From NCBI GenBank assembly GCA_002946415.1, contig NJPS01000034.1, forward strand, positions 909,858-973,857: a stretch of 64,000 bases of DNA. Reading direction: 5' to 3'. Positions within the stretch are counted from its first letter, which is position 1, and every line of letters begins with the position of its first letter. This document shows positions 12,206-26,987 of this stretch, piece by piece. The notes below the pieces were generated by a model that worked only from the letters and a program-made list of their open reading frames with translations, was not told the origin of the DNA and did not search any database. Position numbers and translations under genes: made by a program. Origin of the DNA: Rutstroemia sp. NJR-2017a BVV2. Taxonomy: Eukaryota > Ascomycota > Leotiomycetes > Helotiales > Rutstroemiaceae.

Positions 12206-13124
12206 TTCGGTTTGGTTTGATCTGGGTTATGAGTTCTTTGGTTGCTTGAAATTGGATTGTGCTTGTTGGGATATGGATGGTGTATTTCATTATGTTGAAG
12301 ATATGATTTGGCTTGGAGTTTGTCCTTTCCTTCTTGCCTTGTTTTGAGATGGAGTTTGAATTGTTCGTTTCGGTGTTCTGTTTTCATATGGGGTAAAATA
12401 CTATCTAATGAACGGGAAGAAGAGTAATGTGGATGATTGGCATGGTAAATACGTGGTAAAAATATGATTCATTAATGTAGAAATTCATCCCTTGATGCGG
12501 TGACTACATGCTGCGAATGAAACTTCCTGGGCTAGCAATGTGCGAGGCATACGCCTTCCAGTTGGGTGCATGTGAATAGCTTTAGACATTGCAGGAGAGA
12601 TAGATATCGCTTGCATAATTGGAAAGTAAGAACATTCTCATCACACAAAGCGAGGCGTGAGACCGTCAGCACAAGGATAGGAGATTCACGGGTGTAGCAA
12701 AGTAGACAAACGGCGAGGGATCTTGGAAACCAATCATTCATTTTTAAAGCTAAGATCTGCAAACAAAAAGGTTGTTCGTTAAGAACCAAGGAAAAATCAA
12801 GTATGCGATGAGAGCCATAAAAACTGCTTCAAGAGTTGTGCATTCAGACCTACCGTTGTAACCCGTCTTTAGAATCACTTTAGCATGGGTAGCATGCCTT
12901 AATTCAATGGTTGTTGATGTAAACCTAGCACTGGTTCAATGTTAGTTAATGCCCTGAAATAAAATTCAAAATAAACAGTAACAAAAACAGATGTAATCAG
13001 ACAGCAGTTGGTAACTTTTTTTGTCCACATAGAGGATTACAGAACAGGTCTGTGAATAAGGTATATCATCATTTTACAAAATCTTCCAAAGAAAAGAAAA
13101 ATAAATTGCTTACCATTGAACAGG
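12206..13124. other. intergenic, convergent 3' ends
   Basis: AT-rich region between the wall protein stop and the phosphatase stop. I see no gene in it. Confidence 0.5.
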
Positions 13125-14103
13125 TCATTCCAGTCTTCGCTTCTTGAAGAATGAATCCATTGTCGTCTGAGAAGACTCATGTTTCAAACTTCCCAAACCA
13201 CCTCGAGTCTTCTTCAGACCTTTCAGATGTTCCTGACTGTTGATGGCTTTGATGATGATTAACATGTTTGAGAGCTCTTTTCCTTTGGCGGGACTTTCTG
13301 GGGTAGATGCTAGCCCTGACGGCGTCTTGTCAGATATTATTGGATTTGTTGGCAGATTGAGAGACTTCTCACTGGCAGATGGAGGTATTGAAGTAGCTTG
13401 CGCCAGGACCTGCTCTTGCACAGATCTAATCTCTAAGTCCAGATAACCTGTATTGGCCCAACCACCAAGGTGCTCCAATCCATATTCGTTAGTCTGCACA
13501 CCTTTATCAACTGACACATTTTTCGTTTGAAAACGCTTCAAGAGGGTTCTCCATAAATGTGATAGGATTATCCCATGAGCGACGACCACAACTGAATTTT
13601 CATCCAAGGTCTTCTCAAGGGAGTTGATGAGGTAGTCATCAATGAATTGAGCCATTCGTGCATTCATTGAATCCTTTGATTCCACGTCCTTGAAAGCAGG
13701 ATCATTTCGATGTGCTTTTCCTGCAGAGTCCTTGGCTTCTTTAGAGCGTTCTAGGAACGTCTTGCCTTCATAGTAACCAAAGTCTTGCTCACGAAGAAGC
13801 TGCAGCTTTGTCACTTCACGAGGTGCGTGTCCTTCATCTTGAGCAATGCGGATAGCCTCTGCAGTCTTGTAGGCGCGTTGTAAATCGGAAGAATAAATCT
13901 GTGAAATCTTCACATCGGTAGCAGCAAGATGGGTACCAAGCCTTTTTGCTTGCAGAACGCCATGGTTCGTCAATGCCGAATCTGTCACACCGGCACTTGA
14001 GAAATGTTAGCTGGAAATTCTGCTTAGGAGTGGTGAAATGGACGTACTATACACTAGCAACGTTGTGTACGGTCTCACCGTGTCGAATTAAGTACAACCT
14101 CAT
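13125..14103 (-). CDS. histidine phosphatase (phosphoglycerate mutase-like) family protein
   Basis: Joined as complement(13125..13995, 14048..14103), 308 residues. Exon 1 reads MRLYLIRHGETVHNVASVY, giving the catalytic RHGE motif; the intron starts GTACGT and its last AG leaves the Tyr codon split, which restores YAGVTDSALTNHG. Further family marks are SDLQRAYKTAEA and the second catalytic His in VVVAHGIILSHLW. The C-terminal 60 residues are low complexity and end in a basic KKRRLE patch. Known chemistry: transfer of a phosphoryl group through a phosphohistidine; the substrate cannot be told from sequence, so mutase, fructose-bisphosphatase-like or broad phosphatase are all possible. Confidence 0.88.
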
Positions 14104-16235
14104 CCCGCCATATGGGAGAGGGCAGACGTGTCGTTCAAAGAAAAATCATAATTGAAGAAAAGAAATTGAAGAGGAAAAACATTTGGTGTGAAAATTTTCT
14201 AATGATCTCAGTTGGCGAAGAGCTTAGTCATGATTGCGCTAAGCCAATATTTGCAAATCCACGACTATTGCTATGCTCGACCGTCACTTCATCATGCGGA
14301 GTCTGCCAACTTCTATTTACGTAACTCAAACCGGCGCGGAGGTGTACGATGAACACTTCTTATTGATACCCCTTGCCGAGGTTGCTGAAGGTGGCACCCC
14401 TTATGCCTCGACCATCGAGCCTTCACGCCCAGAACAAACGCGGCGCCTTCAGTGGACTATAGAACGAGCTGCCTCCGTTGTGGAGCTTGACACTCTCATC
14501 TTCCTAAATAAATGATTGAAGTTGATGACTGGAAAGTGGTTTCTAGGGCTGGACTTATGTACCGAGATGCGTTCCAGCAGGTAGTCCTGGCTACTCCAAT
14601 GGTTTGCTTGATTGCTTGTACCTGAAAAGCAGCCCCTACATGCTTAATGTCGGAACCGACGCGCTACTCCACCAGCCTCAACTCTAGCAATGGTATCTAT
14701 GACCATAAAGATGCTGACAGAACCCGTGTCAGATGAGACAAAGTCAAAAGCTCGGCTTGAAACTCCTACCAGCGTTCATTCGCGACGCGCAGATATCTTA
14801 GGAAGGCTGCGTAGTGCTGGCTTCCGCTACCTCCCAGTTTTCTGTTGGCATGCAGTGTGGCGCATCCATCTTTTCCCTCAGGAAATACAGTAGCGTTCTG
14901 GTGCTGACCACCCAATTCACCATACCCTTGATTGCTCGTGGGCAATTCTTCGAGTAGGAGAAGCTTCAACGACTACATGCGTCCGTTCAGAATGCATGAT
15001 CATAGTTGCTCTCTCCATAAATCGCTCGAGGTCCTCCAGTCTGTGCCCCAGATGCTCCATAAGCTTCCTTATGAGTTACTCCTGGAGGCTGCTTTGACCC
15101 ACCATCAATGGCTGAACTTTCGTGACATAATCAAGTGATTCTAGGTATCACTTTTTGGACCTTGTTGCGTTTTGACATGATGTCCTCTTCGTATAATATT
15201 TGTTTGGTTCTTCCATCTGGGGAGACACAGCTCTCTGGGCGCTCGTCGCATTTTTCCCTCAACTCGCTCAGTTAGAAGTGGCTTGCTCTGTTTGATAGAT
15301 GAATGTCTGTATGAATGACTTTGAGGTTTAGAAATTCAATCTGCTCGTACCAATTACTCCTAGGAGCCAAGCCTTTGCAGATCTGCTGTGCCACTGCTGT
15401 GCCTTTCTTTGTACTTCTAGGCCTGTTCCAACCTCCATCGACTATGTTTGTTTGATCCAAGTATTTCAACATAAAATGACACTTAGAAAGAACTGATGCC
15501 GGCGGTAGTATTTGGAATCCTGGCGGCCTCAGTATGATCCTGCTACGAATATTCACTACCACGTCGGCGTGCCTGAACGTGCCTGAGCCCGCTCCTTCCC
15601 CAACCCAACAACTCACAGAATACTGCACCACTTACACAAGTCCACCAAAACACGCTCCTGACATATTTGTTTTGTTTGCAAAAGACTCTTCTATACTTAC
15701 TCTACCTAGCTATAAATTTTCAGAACGAAATTCCGATGTAAGTTGACTTCATTTCGTTCCCGGGTTTCACTTTTGCGAGGTTCATGTTTGGCGACGGTCC
15801 CACGTTAGGGGAATGGGACTTCACTTGAACAGCAAGCCAAAGACTCGCTTCATCCACCATTGATTAGCCGCATTTAAACATCACCAGTGGATATTCTCAA
15901 CTTCGATGTCCGTCACTGGATCCTTGGTGCTCCTCCTCAATACTTCGACCTATTTAGAGACCAAATATGTTCTTCCTTTATCAAATGATAGCAACAGTAT
16001 ACAGTTGTCACGTTACAGTGTTCCTTATTCGCGGCCTACATTCCGTACTACAGCAAGATATACACTTCCTCCGGGACGTGATCTATTACTGTCATTCTCC
16101 TAAAGCATTGTTATTCGTACTACTCACTAACGTCCTCCAACAGAAGAGAACCTCCAGACCTACACTTACCTATCAGTACCTAACATAATACAAAATCACC
16201 CAATGATATTCTGATATTCAATTAAAGCAGAAACA
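14104..16235. other. long gene-free stretch of about 2.1 kb
   Basis: Several ORFs of 60-120 codons exist on both strands (for example 14690-14893 plus, 15272-15631 minus) but none shows a family motif or consistent splice logic. I read it as the divergent upstream region of the phosphatase and the zinc-cluster protein, possibly with decayed material. Confidence 0.4.
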
Positions 16236-19215
16236 ATGTCGGAAGACACGACCCCACAAGATGGTCCGGAAAATCCCACCAACAGCGCTAGAAGCATTTT
16301 CGGTCCACCTAAATTCTCATTCTCACAAGCAACAACCATAGTCAACAGCGCCGGAAGCATTTTCGGTCCACCCACATTCCCACGAGCAACAACCACATTC
16401 AGCAGCCCCGCCGTTAATGACCAAACTCCTCACCCCAGCCCCGCAACCACTATCTCCCCCAATCTCAATATTGAACGTACACCATCTCCTACACCATCCT
16501 CTTCTTCTTCACGCTCAAGGAGTCCTTCCCCACCTCTCCCAGACTTCAACGCCCCAGCCGTCCCCGCAATCGAAGCTTCTAGATTCAACAATTACTTGTT
16601 CCAACTAGGCACCCTCCTCTCCTCCAAACGGCGCGCTGCACTCATCGGCCAACAACAGAGAAGAGGAACTGCTATATGTGATCTTGATGATAGCGGAACG
16701 TATGATCCCAGAGAGGAACGACTAGCACGGACTGCGAAGACTAGGGCTAGGAGTGGAGGGAGAAGTAAGAAAGTAAGAGGTAGTGATAACAAGGACACTG
16801 TTGAGTCTGCAGATGCAGGCAAAGATTCGCGGGAGAAGAAGAGAAAGGTTGACGAAGGTCGGCATCGGGGTCTGATCACCTTCAGATTGAAGAGTGATGA
16901 GGGACGTCAATACCTGAGGAGTCTACCAGCTGGATGTAGCGGTCTTCGAGCAGAAGAACCAAAGGAACCTTTGGGGAGGAGGAAGAGGGTTAAGACCGCG
17001 CATAATAAACGGTATGCTTGCTCTTTCTAGTTGGATATGCATTGGCGATATACTAACATATTATAGTTCCGATGACCTAACACTTGAGACTTTAACGCTC
17101 GGCCATCCTCAATATCGGGCATGCAAGTCTTGTTTCCTCTCCGGAGATGACGAATGCACTCTCATCGAGTATGGCAACGAGTATCCGTGCGCAGCATGCG
17201 AAGATGCGGGGGTTGATTGCGAGTTGATTAATCCTCCTCAGATCAAACGATCGTGTGAGGGATGTAAGGGAAAAAGGGTTACCTGCTCATTCAAGTATGA
17301 TGGGGGCATGGGAACCAATGCGTGCGAGAGATGTGCCGAGACGGGAGAGAAATGCATTGCAGGTCCTAGTGCAGGTGGTCGAAGAATGAATGATGTTCTG
17401 GGAGTGGAGGAGAAGAACAAGGAGAGAGAGGGAGAAAGGCTTGAGAGAGGAAAAGGAAAAGATACAAAACTACTCAAAGGCAATGCATCCCGCAAAAACC
17501 AGGTACTTCAAACCCGGACCCGCACCACTGCCGCCCACCAGATTATCTCTACCAAGAAACAAAAGCCCCCACCAAGGAAATATGTCAGCTGCAACGAATG
17601 TCGCGCCCTCGGAACACGCTGTTCCTTAAAACCTGACGACAGCGGCCCCTGCACCAAATGCAGAAAAAAATCCCAAGATTGCACCTTCACCCTCCTCAAC
17701 ACCAAAACCAAAATCAAATCCTCATCTTCTCAAAAATCCCAGCCTCTTATATTATCCCCCGTCTGCACAGACGAAGACAGAACCCACGCCATCGTCACCG
17801 ACTCTCTCAGCCTCAGAGACTCCGAATGGCGGACCACAGATCCCACCGCTCGAAGACGGAAAAGCCGTTCGAAAAACAAATCCAAACCCGGCATCGAACC
17901 CACCACCATCCTAACCTCCTTCTCCCACCCCATAATCTTCAACTGGAATCCACCCGCGCAGTCCTCCCCACTCATAACTATCCTCCCCTGCACCTGGCAC
18001 AGCAACCCATTTTTCGGGTTCTGGGGCTTTGGCAAGCCGCGTCCGGTGGAAGTGATCCCGTACCCCGCGCACACGGGGGCCGGGTACGAGGAGTTGAAGA
18101 ATGGGTATGGGGAGAGTGGGAGGGGGGAGGAGCGGAGTAGGATGTGTGTGAGGTGTACGTGGGAAAGGATTCGGATCTTGGGGTGTGGCGGACATAGGAT
18201 GGGGAGGTTGAGGGGGGTGGAAGAGAGGTTGTGGGATGAGGGGTGGGTGGAGGGGAGTTTGGGGGCTTGTATTCAGAGGGCGAAAGAGGGGATCGAGGGG
18301 AGGCCGGAGAGGGGTACGCTGGCGAGTTTGGTGTGGGATGCGAAGTGGTGTGCGGTTTGTCCGAGTTTTGCGGAGTGGGGGTGTGAGGGTATGTTTTTTT
18401 TTTCTTTCTCTTTTGTACCCAGCTGTTGATTCATACCATCTTCCCCCTTTTCTTCCTGCACCCTTCTACTCCCCCCCCCCCCCCCCCCCCCCCCCCCCCA
18501 CCTTCACAAGAAATACACACTAACCCACCCAGAATGCGCCCTCCCCCTCTGCGGCACCTGCAACTCCCTGCATAACAAAGTCCAACGCGGACTCACAGAA
18601 CCCGAAAGCGGCGCCAAATCTCTCGGCCGAGTTATCACGATAGCCAGAACCAAGGGCATCGACGAGTACCCGGATGGAGTCAGAGCGGATGCGGCGTTTT
18701 TGAGAGAGGATGGGGAGCTGATGATGAGGTTTGAGAGAGGGGGTTGTGAGTTGGTTGGAGATGCGGGTGGAGGTATGAATGAGGGTAAGGAAAGCAAAGG
18801 GCTGGTCGGATTGGGTGTTGATTTAAGCGGTGGTGTAGAAAATAAGAAATGCGGGAAGAGGGCGGATGAGGCGCGATATGGAAGGGGAACTAAGGTGCGC
18901 GGTATGGAGTTGGTTTCGGGAGGGAAGGAGGCTGAGTCCTCTTCGGATTCGGATTCTGACTCGGATTCTGACTCACCAATGCCCAAACCGGAGAAGAAAT
19001 GGAAAGGGAAAGGGGTGGATAGAGGACCCGCGGTACTTAAGAAAAACTCGGACTCAAATCCAACTACAGGCTGGATGAGCAACATCGTAGCAGATGACGA
19101 GGAGTTACACCATCATCAGGGAGGGAAACTGGGACAGCGGAAGCAGCAAAAGGGAAAAGCCTGGGAGGTGGAGGATGATGGGGTGATTGTGCTTTTGAGT
19201 GATGATGATGAGTAA
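16236..19215 (+). CDS. large nuclear protein with three tandem C6 zinc-cluster-like motifs
   Basis: Joined 16236..17011, 17067..18388, 18533..19215, 926 residues; the first intron has a perfect TACTAAC branch site. The N-terminal 100 residues are Ser/Pro-rich with a duplicated SIFGPP segment. Basic nuclear-signal-like patches occur near residues 180-255. Three cysteine sets follow: residues 278-310, 322-355 and 434-464, each with two CxxC...C halves (the second CEGCKGKRVTC / CERCAETGEKC, the third CNECRALGTRC / CTKCRKKSQDC). More CxxC pairs sit later (CVRC, CAVC, CGTC). The tail has an alternating Ser-Asp run. Each set resembles Zn2Cys6, so DNA binding or chromatin work is inferred; I know no named homologue. 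The second intron holds a 29-base C run. Confidence 0.8.
18471..18499 (+). repeat. homopolymer C29 inside an intron
   Basis: Twenty-nine consecutive C residues lie in the second intron of the triple zinc-cluster gene, 33 bases before the acceptor. It acts as an extended polypyrimidine tract and is a likely site of length variation or of assembly error. Confidence 0.95.
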
Positions 19216-20488
19216 GGGGAAGTTGGTGGAGAGAATTGGTGGAGAGAGTTGGTGGAGAAGTGAAACGGATAGGAGATTCCATATCTTTTCATCCATCTTT
19301 ACATTTTTTCTTTTCCTTTTGCTAGTCTGCTAAAAGCGAGGTGTTGGTTTTCGAACGGGGATGGTTGGGTGGTTGGGATTGGAGAGGGCGGGGGATATTT
19401 TATCTGTCTATCATTTTTTCTTCTTCTTCAATCTACACGTCGTTGATGGGACGGGCATTCGATGATTTACATTACGTTATGGTGGAGGACGGAGGAGTTG
19501 GTTCAGGATAGGTATTTTTCAGATTCAGGTGTGCAGCAGCAGCAGTAGCAGTGGAGGAAAGGAAAGGAAAGGAGAGGAGAAAAAGGTTCTGGCTATTAGT
19601 ACTTATCGTTAACTATCCATCTCTCCCAGGAAGACTGAGTAGGTGCTTAGCCGACTCACTCAGTATACCTTTCTCTCAGCGGATTATTATCTATCTTCTC
19701 AACTTAGCTTAGTAGATTCGAGATTTACTTTATACATATTCCTTCAAAATCAGTCTCTTCTTGTTTGCTTTTGCGTAGGCGAGTGCGAGAATGAGTGAGT
19801 GAGAGTGGGCGAACAAACAGCCTGTCCAAAAATCATATCTACGCAACTATCAGAGGAGGAGAAAGAGGAGTCATCATTCCGTTTAAACTTCTTATACTTC
19901 TGTCTATCTATTCTACAAACAGAACCCCTCGATTCGACTACCCTTCTTAAGCCCCCTTTTCTGATTCGGTGCTGTAAAGCCATCTTCCTTCCATGCATCC
20001 CGACTTTCTCTTCTCTGACTACATATATATAAGAAATATTTTCAACCCAGAATATTCCCATCCCGTCCATTTTTTCCCGTCTATCCATCCATCCGTCCAT
20101 CTAACCATTGATTATCCCATCCCACGATCCGTTAATCTTCAATTCCAGCTCCCTGGCTCTGCGGATTCATCTCTTTCCCAAGTATGCAATGCACGTTCAT
20201 CATCTTCCATCCTTGAAAACAGCTTCAGCCGCAGCCTCGATCCCTTATCACTAAGAGTGTATATATAGTATAGATGATAGGGCTAGAAGACCACACGCAT
20301 CCAGCACCACCTCGCTTTCTCACCCAGAAAGAAAAAGAAAAAGAAATAGAAAAAGAGAATTCCCATTAAACGCCAAATCGCTATGCAATTGAGATTCAGG
20401 CCCAACCCAGCCCGTCGAAAGTCCAAGCTTGACAGCGAGCGTGCGAGCCGTCGAGAGAAGAGAAAAACCAGTTTCTCATCCCCCTGAC
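19216..20488. other. gene-free stretch, convergent 3' ends
   Basis: No supported gene. It includes simple AG-rich and CT-rich tracts (for example the repeats of GGAAA near 19557 and AAAGA near 20330). Confidence 0.5.
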
Positions 20489-22186
<1,698 letters not shown>

Positions 22187-25100
22187 TGTGGTAGGTTTGC
22201 GACGAATTGAAGACGATTGGTGAAGATTGGATCAATTGAATGGAAAAGGAGCGGAATGGAGGTATGAATTGTAATTGTAAGAGAAAAGACGGCAACGAGT
22301 TGATCGCGTGAGGAAATTCTGAAAGGCCCGAGAATAAAGGTAGACAATGACGGTGGAGGAGGTGGATGGTGCGGGTACGGTAGATTTGCAGAAGCGGGTG
22401 ACGCCGGGAAGCTTTTTCTTCTAGAAGGAGAGAGGAAGGCAAGGTATATAAGGAATGCAAGGGAAAAAAAGATGTTCCGGAGTTAAAACCTCGGTATAGT
22501 AGCGTGGAAGAAATTGCGGGATGGGGAAGGGGATGGGTGGGATAGGATGAGGTGAATAAAACGTGGGAATATGAAGATATACTTCGGAGTTTGTTTCTAT
22601 GCAGTTTATGAAATGTCTCGGGTTGAATTGAGACGATAAGGTGAGGGAATTTATCAATGAAGTGAGTTATAAAGAAAATTGCAAAAAAGCAAAGAAAATT
22701 GGCAAGTTATGAATTATGATGTCGATGTGATGTTAAGAAATCAATGAATTTTCCGGGTACAGTAGTCGCACGGAATGAAGTCAATGAAGTGGGTTCTAGG
22801 AATTTTTAGGGACCAGGATTGGAAGGGAAAGCAGAGAAGGCAGAGAAGGTGTCAGGTACCCTGCAGATTGGGCGTCATTCCTGGCCCATTCTTTGGCACT
22901 TCTATCGGGACTTCCATTCCATCGCCGAAAGCGCGCGAGACCCATGTGACTTGGGTCCGAATTGGTGCGAGTCGGAATATCGCCGTCGCTGCGTGCGAAA
23001 TGAATGCGCAACGAATGATTTCTGACTTTGGAGCAGATTTCATTTGTGTAGTGTGAGTATGTAATCTTGCTGTACAAATGCTCATCTGTACGCGGACCCC
23101 AATGAGGAAACACTTCAACCCCGCACGAGGCTGGATCGCATCGGTAGCATCACATTTACCCCTCTATTTGACTGAAGAGCGACCGACGACCATAGCCGCA
23201 GCCGTAGCCGTCCGCAGCCGTCCAAGAATGGGACATGGCCCCGTGGACACGCGATTGATAATGAGGCTATTCCTACTGCATGAAACATTCATTCTCTTGC
23301 TCCCAAGCTTCTGGGAAAGACAAGTATCAAACATCAAGGCCGGCATTCCTCATTCACATCCACCCTGCAAGACCTCTTTTTCGGGTAGGAATAAACTGGG
23401 TACACGGTACTGTACGGTACGAACGATTTGACGGTGAGTGGGAGGATGGAACACTTTCCCAGTCTTCCGCTCCGCCCGCAAAAAGTCCCCTGCAGATCCT
23501 CTTTTTTCCTGGAGCCAGGGCCAATAATCTCGAAACCAGAAATGCTTGTCTCGACTCTGGGTACAAACAGCACACTTCGCCGTTGCTTAGTGGCATGATC
23601 TGAATCAGGCGTGAAGAGAAGTTTCTCTGCGTTTTGTTGCCGCCACTTTGCCATATCGGCATCGCATCACCCTCTGCTTTCCACCTTATATAATGTGTAC
23701 AGGTACGGCATACTTCGTACAGAATCGTACCCTTGTACCCGCCGTATTCATACACGGCGGACAAGCCTTCAGCCCCTGAATTCACACACCCACGCCACTA
23801 GGCCAACCCATCATCCCTCCCCGAGCATTCTCCGGTCGCATGAAAGATTCAAACACCTCGTCCTCGTCTTCACCGAGCCGGATAACTTCCCCTCGGTACC
23901 AGCCATACACACAGTGCGGTACATGCAGCGATTGAGCCCACTTTGTGCTCACCGCCGATCTTGCGAATCATCACGTGTATGTACAGTACAACACCGTCGC
24001 TCGACGTTCTATTTCCGCCCGTCTAGATCTTGTGTTCTCTGCCATCTTATCATGCAGTCATACTTTGACTGTCTTGTTTTGTCTTACATGTACCCCAACA
24101 ACATCCTCAACGCACGCACTGAAGAGTTTGCGCGCATCGTGAAAACAAAGCTCAGACGGTTTTGAGGGAAAGAGATTTCTTCACATACGTTTCCCATCGA
24201 ATACGTCTCCCCCTCCTTTCGATTCCCGCCTGCTAGAACGCCGTACATTGCTTATCGGGTGGGCGAGACTTTGATATGATGTGCCGATCGAGGCGTTGGT
24301 GTTAGCCTGTTAGGTAAGGAGTACCGGTACCTATTTGCTGGTCGGAAGCAAGCTTCGAATGGATATCAAAATCAACAAGAACTTCACGGCTGAGAAACGA
24401 TCGTCGCCTCTTGGATTCAAGTACACACAGCTCAGACTCTGGGAAGATCAGGTGGATAGGTAGGTAAAGTTTAGGTATGTATGTATTTGCTTTTTCCTTC
24501 TTACTCACAGCTCTGTATTAAGTCTTACATATATGTACCGACGTAAGAATTTCCAAGCAAGGCTTATCGCAAATGACGATAAGGAGATGTGGGATAGGAA
24601 TTTGGGCGTAGGATAACAGCATACTCAAAGCGGCGTTGCATAGGAACAAATCAGGACTGGTGGGGGACAGCTCGTGGATAGGTAAGGGCTTCTGATTTGA
24701 TGGAAAGCAACACTGCAGAATGAAGCAGGGACAGTGAGGATACATACATCTAGGAGAAACAATACATATCGCTTTACTACACATAACTTATTTACTTTAC
24801 TCTACATTTCACAAGCAAAACTAAAGCATTATTCGGGATCATATTAGATGCAAGCAGTCCGTGCTCCCGCCTGGAAAATCTTTCCACCGATTCTGTTCTG
24901 CGGTCAGAACACTCTCCTCCCATATCCTCGGCCAACATCAGACACCCCTTCATCCGAACTCTACAACCCTCATGTGCCTGATCTAGAGACGCATGAAGGT
25001 AAGCTCTCGGGTATCAGCACAGTATACTGAGTGAACCTACCATAAGGCTGCGAGGCCGGATCCTGCACAGGAGGATGATTCTACTCAGCCAAGCTGCGCC

Positions 25101-25811
25101 CCTGACACTTCTCCTTTGGCCATTGCCGATACATGCATGTATCTAAGGCTTGAATTACTTCTAGATTGTCTTTCACAACCTCCAGTTCCCTCTCCCATCC
25201 TCCTATAACAGGACAGATCATTGAAGGCTCAGACCACCATCTCACAGCCCTTACTCCAACAGCATTAACAAGCACGAACAAGCAATTTCTCCATCAGAGA
25301 ACAGCCAGCAGAGCAAAAACCAATCAAACCCAGTTTAAAATATCTTCAAATTGCACTCATATCTCACTACCCTAAACCTATCAACCAATCAATCCATATC
25401 ATATCCGAACTCTTCCCCCCTATTCACTCAACTCTTCAAACCAATCTTCTCCATTTCGTACTTTTTCGTTTCCTTACAGCCAAGCACATCTCTCTGTCCT
25501 GTCCTGTATTTTCCCACAATTATGCCTACTCAATGCCATTTCTCTTGCGTTGGGAGGAAAAAAAGAATACTCGAAAACCCGACTGCGTTGCTCAAGTGAG
25601 AAAGAAAGAAAGATATGGCGGAGGAAAAGGCGGATAAGAGAGAAGAAGTCTAACTCGATATCCCAAGAGAAAAGAAAAAGAAAAGAAAACGCAACGCAAC
25701 TCCACCCCCCGAAATCCAACACAATGCATACGCAGCAAAACTTCTCTCATGCCTGCCTGCCACCATCATCATCGGAACGAGAACACCATGCAAGCAACGC
25801 ACAGGACAGTT
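22187..25811. other. very long upstream stretch (3.6 kb) of the PFK-2/FBPase-2 gene
   Basis: I find no supported gene on either strand. The sequence is rich in simple tracts and in GTAC-containing short palindromes around 23395-23425 and 23700-23760. Such a long 5' region may hold an extended promoter, an unannotated non-coding RNA, or a fast-evolving gene I cannot recognise. Confidence 0.4.
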
Positions 25812-26987
25812 CTAATTCTCCATCTCCGAGTCTTCGAAAAGATACCGGATAACCTCCTCATTCAAGAACATCCTCGCATTGAAAATCGCCGTCTCGGGAT
25901 CCGTACTAACGACAAACCCCACACGATCCAACCCCCTCAACCTCACCTCCCTCCCCAACGTCCCCTCCCTCGCCGCCATCCTCGGAACCGGCAACCCGTT
26001 CCTCCCCCCCCTCTTCAACTCCCCCAACGTCGGCCACTCGGCTCTTCCCTTCCCCTTCCTCTCCCAAATACTCTCCGCAGCCAACACGCCCCACAACCCC
26101 TTCGCCTCTCCCCCCAGCGCCCGATCCGCATCCACCCTCACCCATCTCCGCTCATCCTTCAGCTTCATGACTTCCTCCAACAGCCCTATCCTTCTCTTCA
26201 TCAGTTTCTGCAAATCATACTTCCGCTCCTCGCGATGCCGAACCAACTCCTCTTTGCTGCGTGGGAAATACGGACTTCGGCTCAAACCTAGGTGCTGCCC
26301 TTGGATCTTCAGCCGCTCGAATTGGCGCGATAGGTCGTACTCGGCGCTGCGGTGCGTGAGCGAGGTCCCGGCTGCGGCGGCCATGGTTAGGGGGTGGGTG
26401 GATGGTGTGCTGGTGAGGCGGCGCGCGGTGGGGAGTGGGTGGATTTTGCGAGGGTGCGTGGATGAAGAGCGAGATGATGATGATGCGGCTGCTGCGGCGG
26501 CGGCGGCGGCGGCGATCTGCTCTGGTGTCTCGTTGAACCCGCCTGGTTTTCCCAGCAGCGATTCCGTGGCTCTATGCTTGTGTATCAAGACAGGAACTCT
26601 GTAATGAGGATCAACAACCGTCTCTCCTTTTTCATTTTCATCTTCTCTATTCTCATTCAATTGCCGACTCAAAATAGGCTCCTGGATTTGCAGCACCGGC
26701 GTAGGTGGCTGGAAATCAAAACTCCCAATCGGTGGGAACTCGGTCGTGTTTCCGATAGCCGGAACTCGCGGGTTGAATACTGCCGCCGGCGTAGGTGGGC
26801 GATCGCTGTCTGTCTCGCGATAGGCTTCGATGTCGCCCATCGCGATGTAATTTCTGCGACGTGCTGCGCGATTGGGTTTGGTGCTGCTGCTGGTGGTGGT
26901 GCTGCCGCGCGGGTGTCTGCGGTTGCTGGTGGTTGTTTTGAGGGTGAAAGAAGGGGTACGATGTAGGGTTGAAAGCGGTGGTGCCAT
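25812..26987 (-). CDS. unknown fungal protein with poly-Ala tract and basic coiled segment
   Basis: Single exon, 391 residues. I do not recognise a named family. The N-terminus is Ser/Thr/Arg-rich and low complexity; a second in-frame Met (MGDIEAYRETD) near residue 50 could be the true start. A run of ten Ala followed by Ser/Arg lies in the middle. The C-terminal 180 residues look folded: SRQFERLKIQGQHLGLSR, then a charged helical stretch with many Glu, Lys and Arg, then WPTLGELKRGGRNGLP and a final FNARMFLNEEVIRYLF. The long GC-rich ORFs on the opposite strand are shadows. Confidence 0.6.
   Translation of the reverse strand: MAPPLSTLHRTPSFTLKTTTSNRRHPRGSTTTSSSTKPNRAARRRNYIAMGDIEAYRETDSDRPPTPAAVFNPRVPAIGNTTEFPPIGSFDFQPPTPVLQIQEPILSRQLNENREDENEKGETVVDPHYRVPVLIHKHRATESLLGKPGGFNETPEQIAAAAAAAAAASSSSRSSSTHPRKIHPLPTARRLTSTPSTHPLTMAAAAGTSLTHRSAEYDLSRQFERLKIQGQHLGLSRSPYFPRSKEELVRHREERKYDLQKLMKRRIGLLEEVMKLKDERRWVRVDADRALGGEAKGLWGVLAAESIWERKGKGRAEWPTLGELKRGGRNGLPVPRMAAREGTLGREVRLRGLDRVGFVVSTDPETAIFNARMFLNEEVIRYLFEDSEMEN

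Noticed and set aside
25879..26604. A 241-codon plus-strand ORF
   Set aside because: It overlaps the unknown minus-strand protein in antisense; the charge pattern and folded-looking blocks favour the minus strand.
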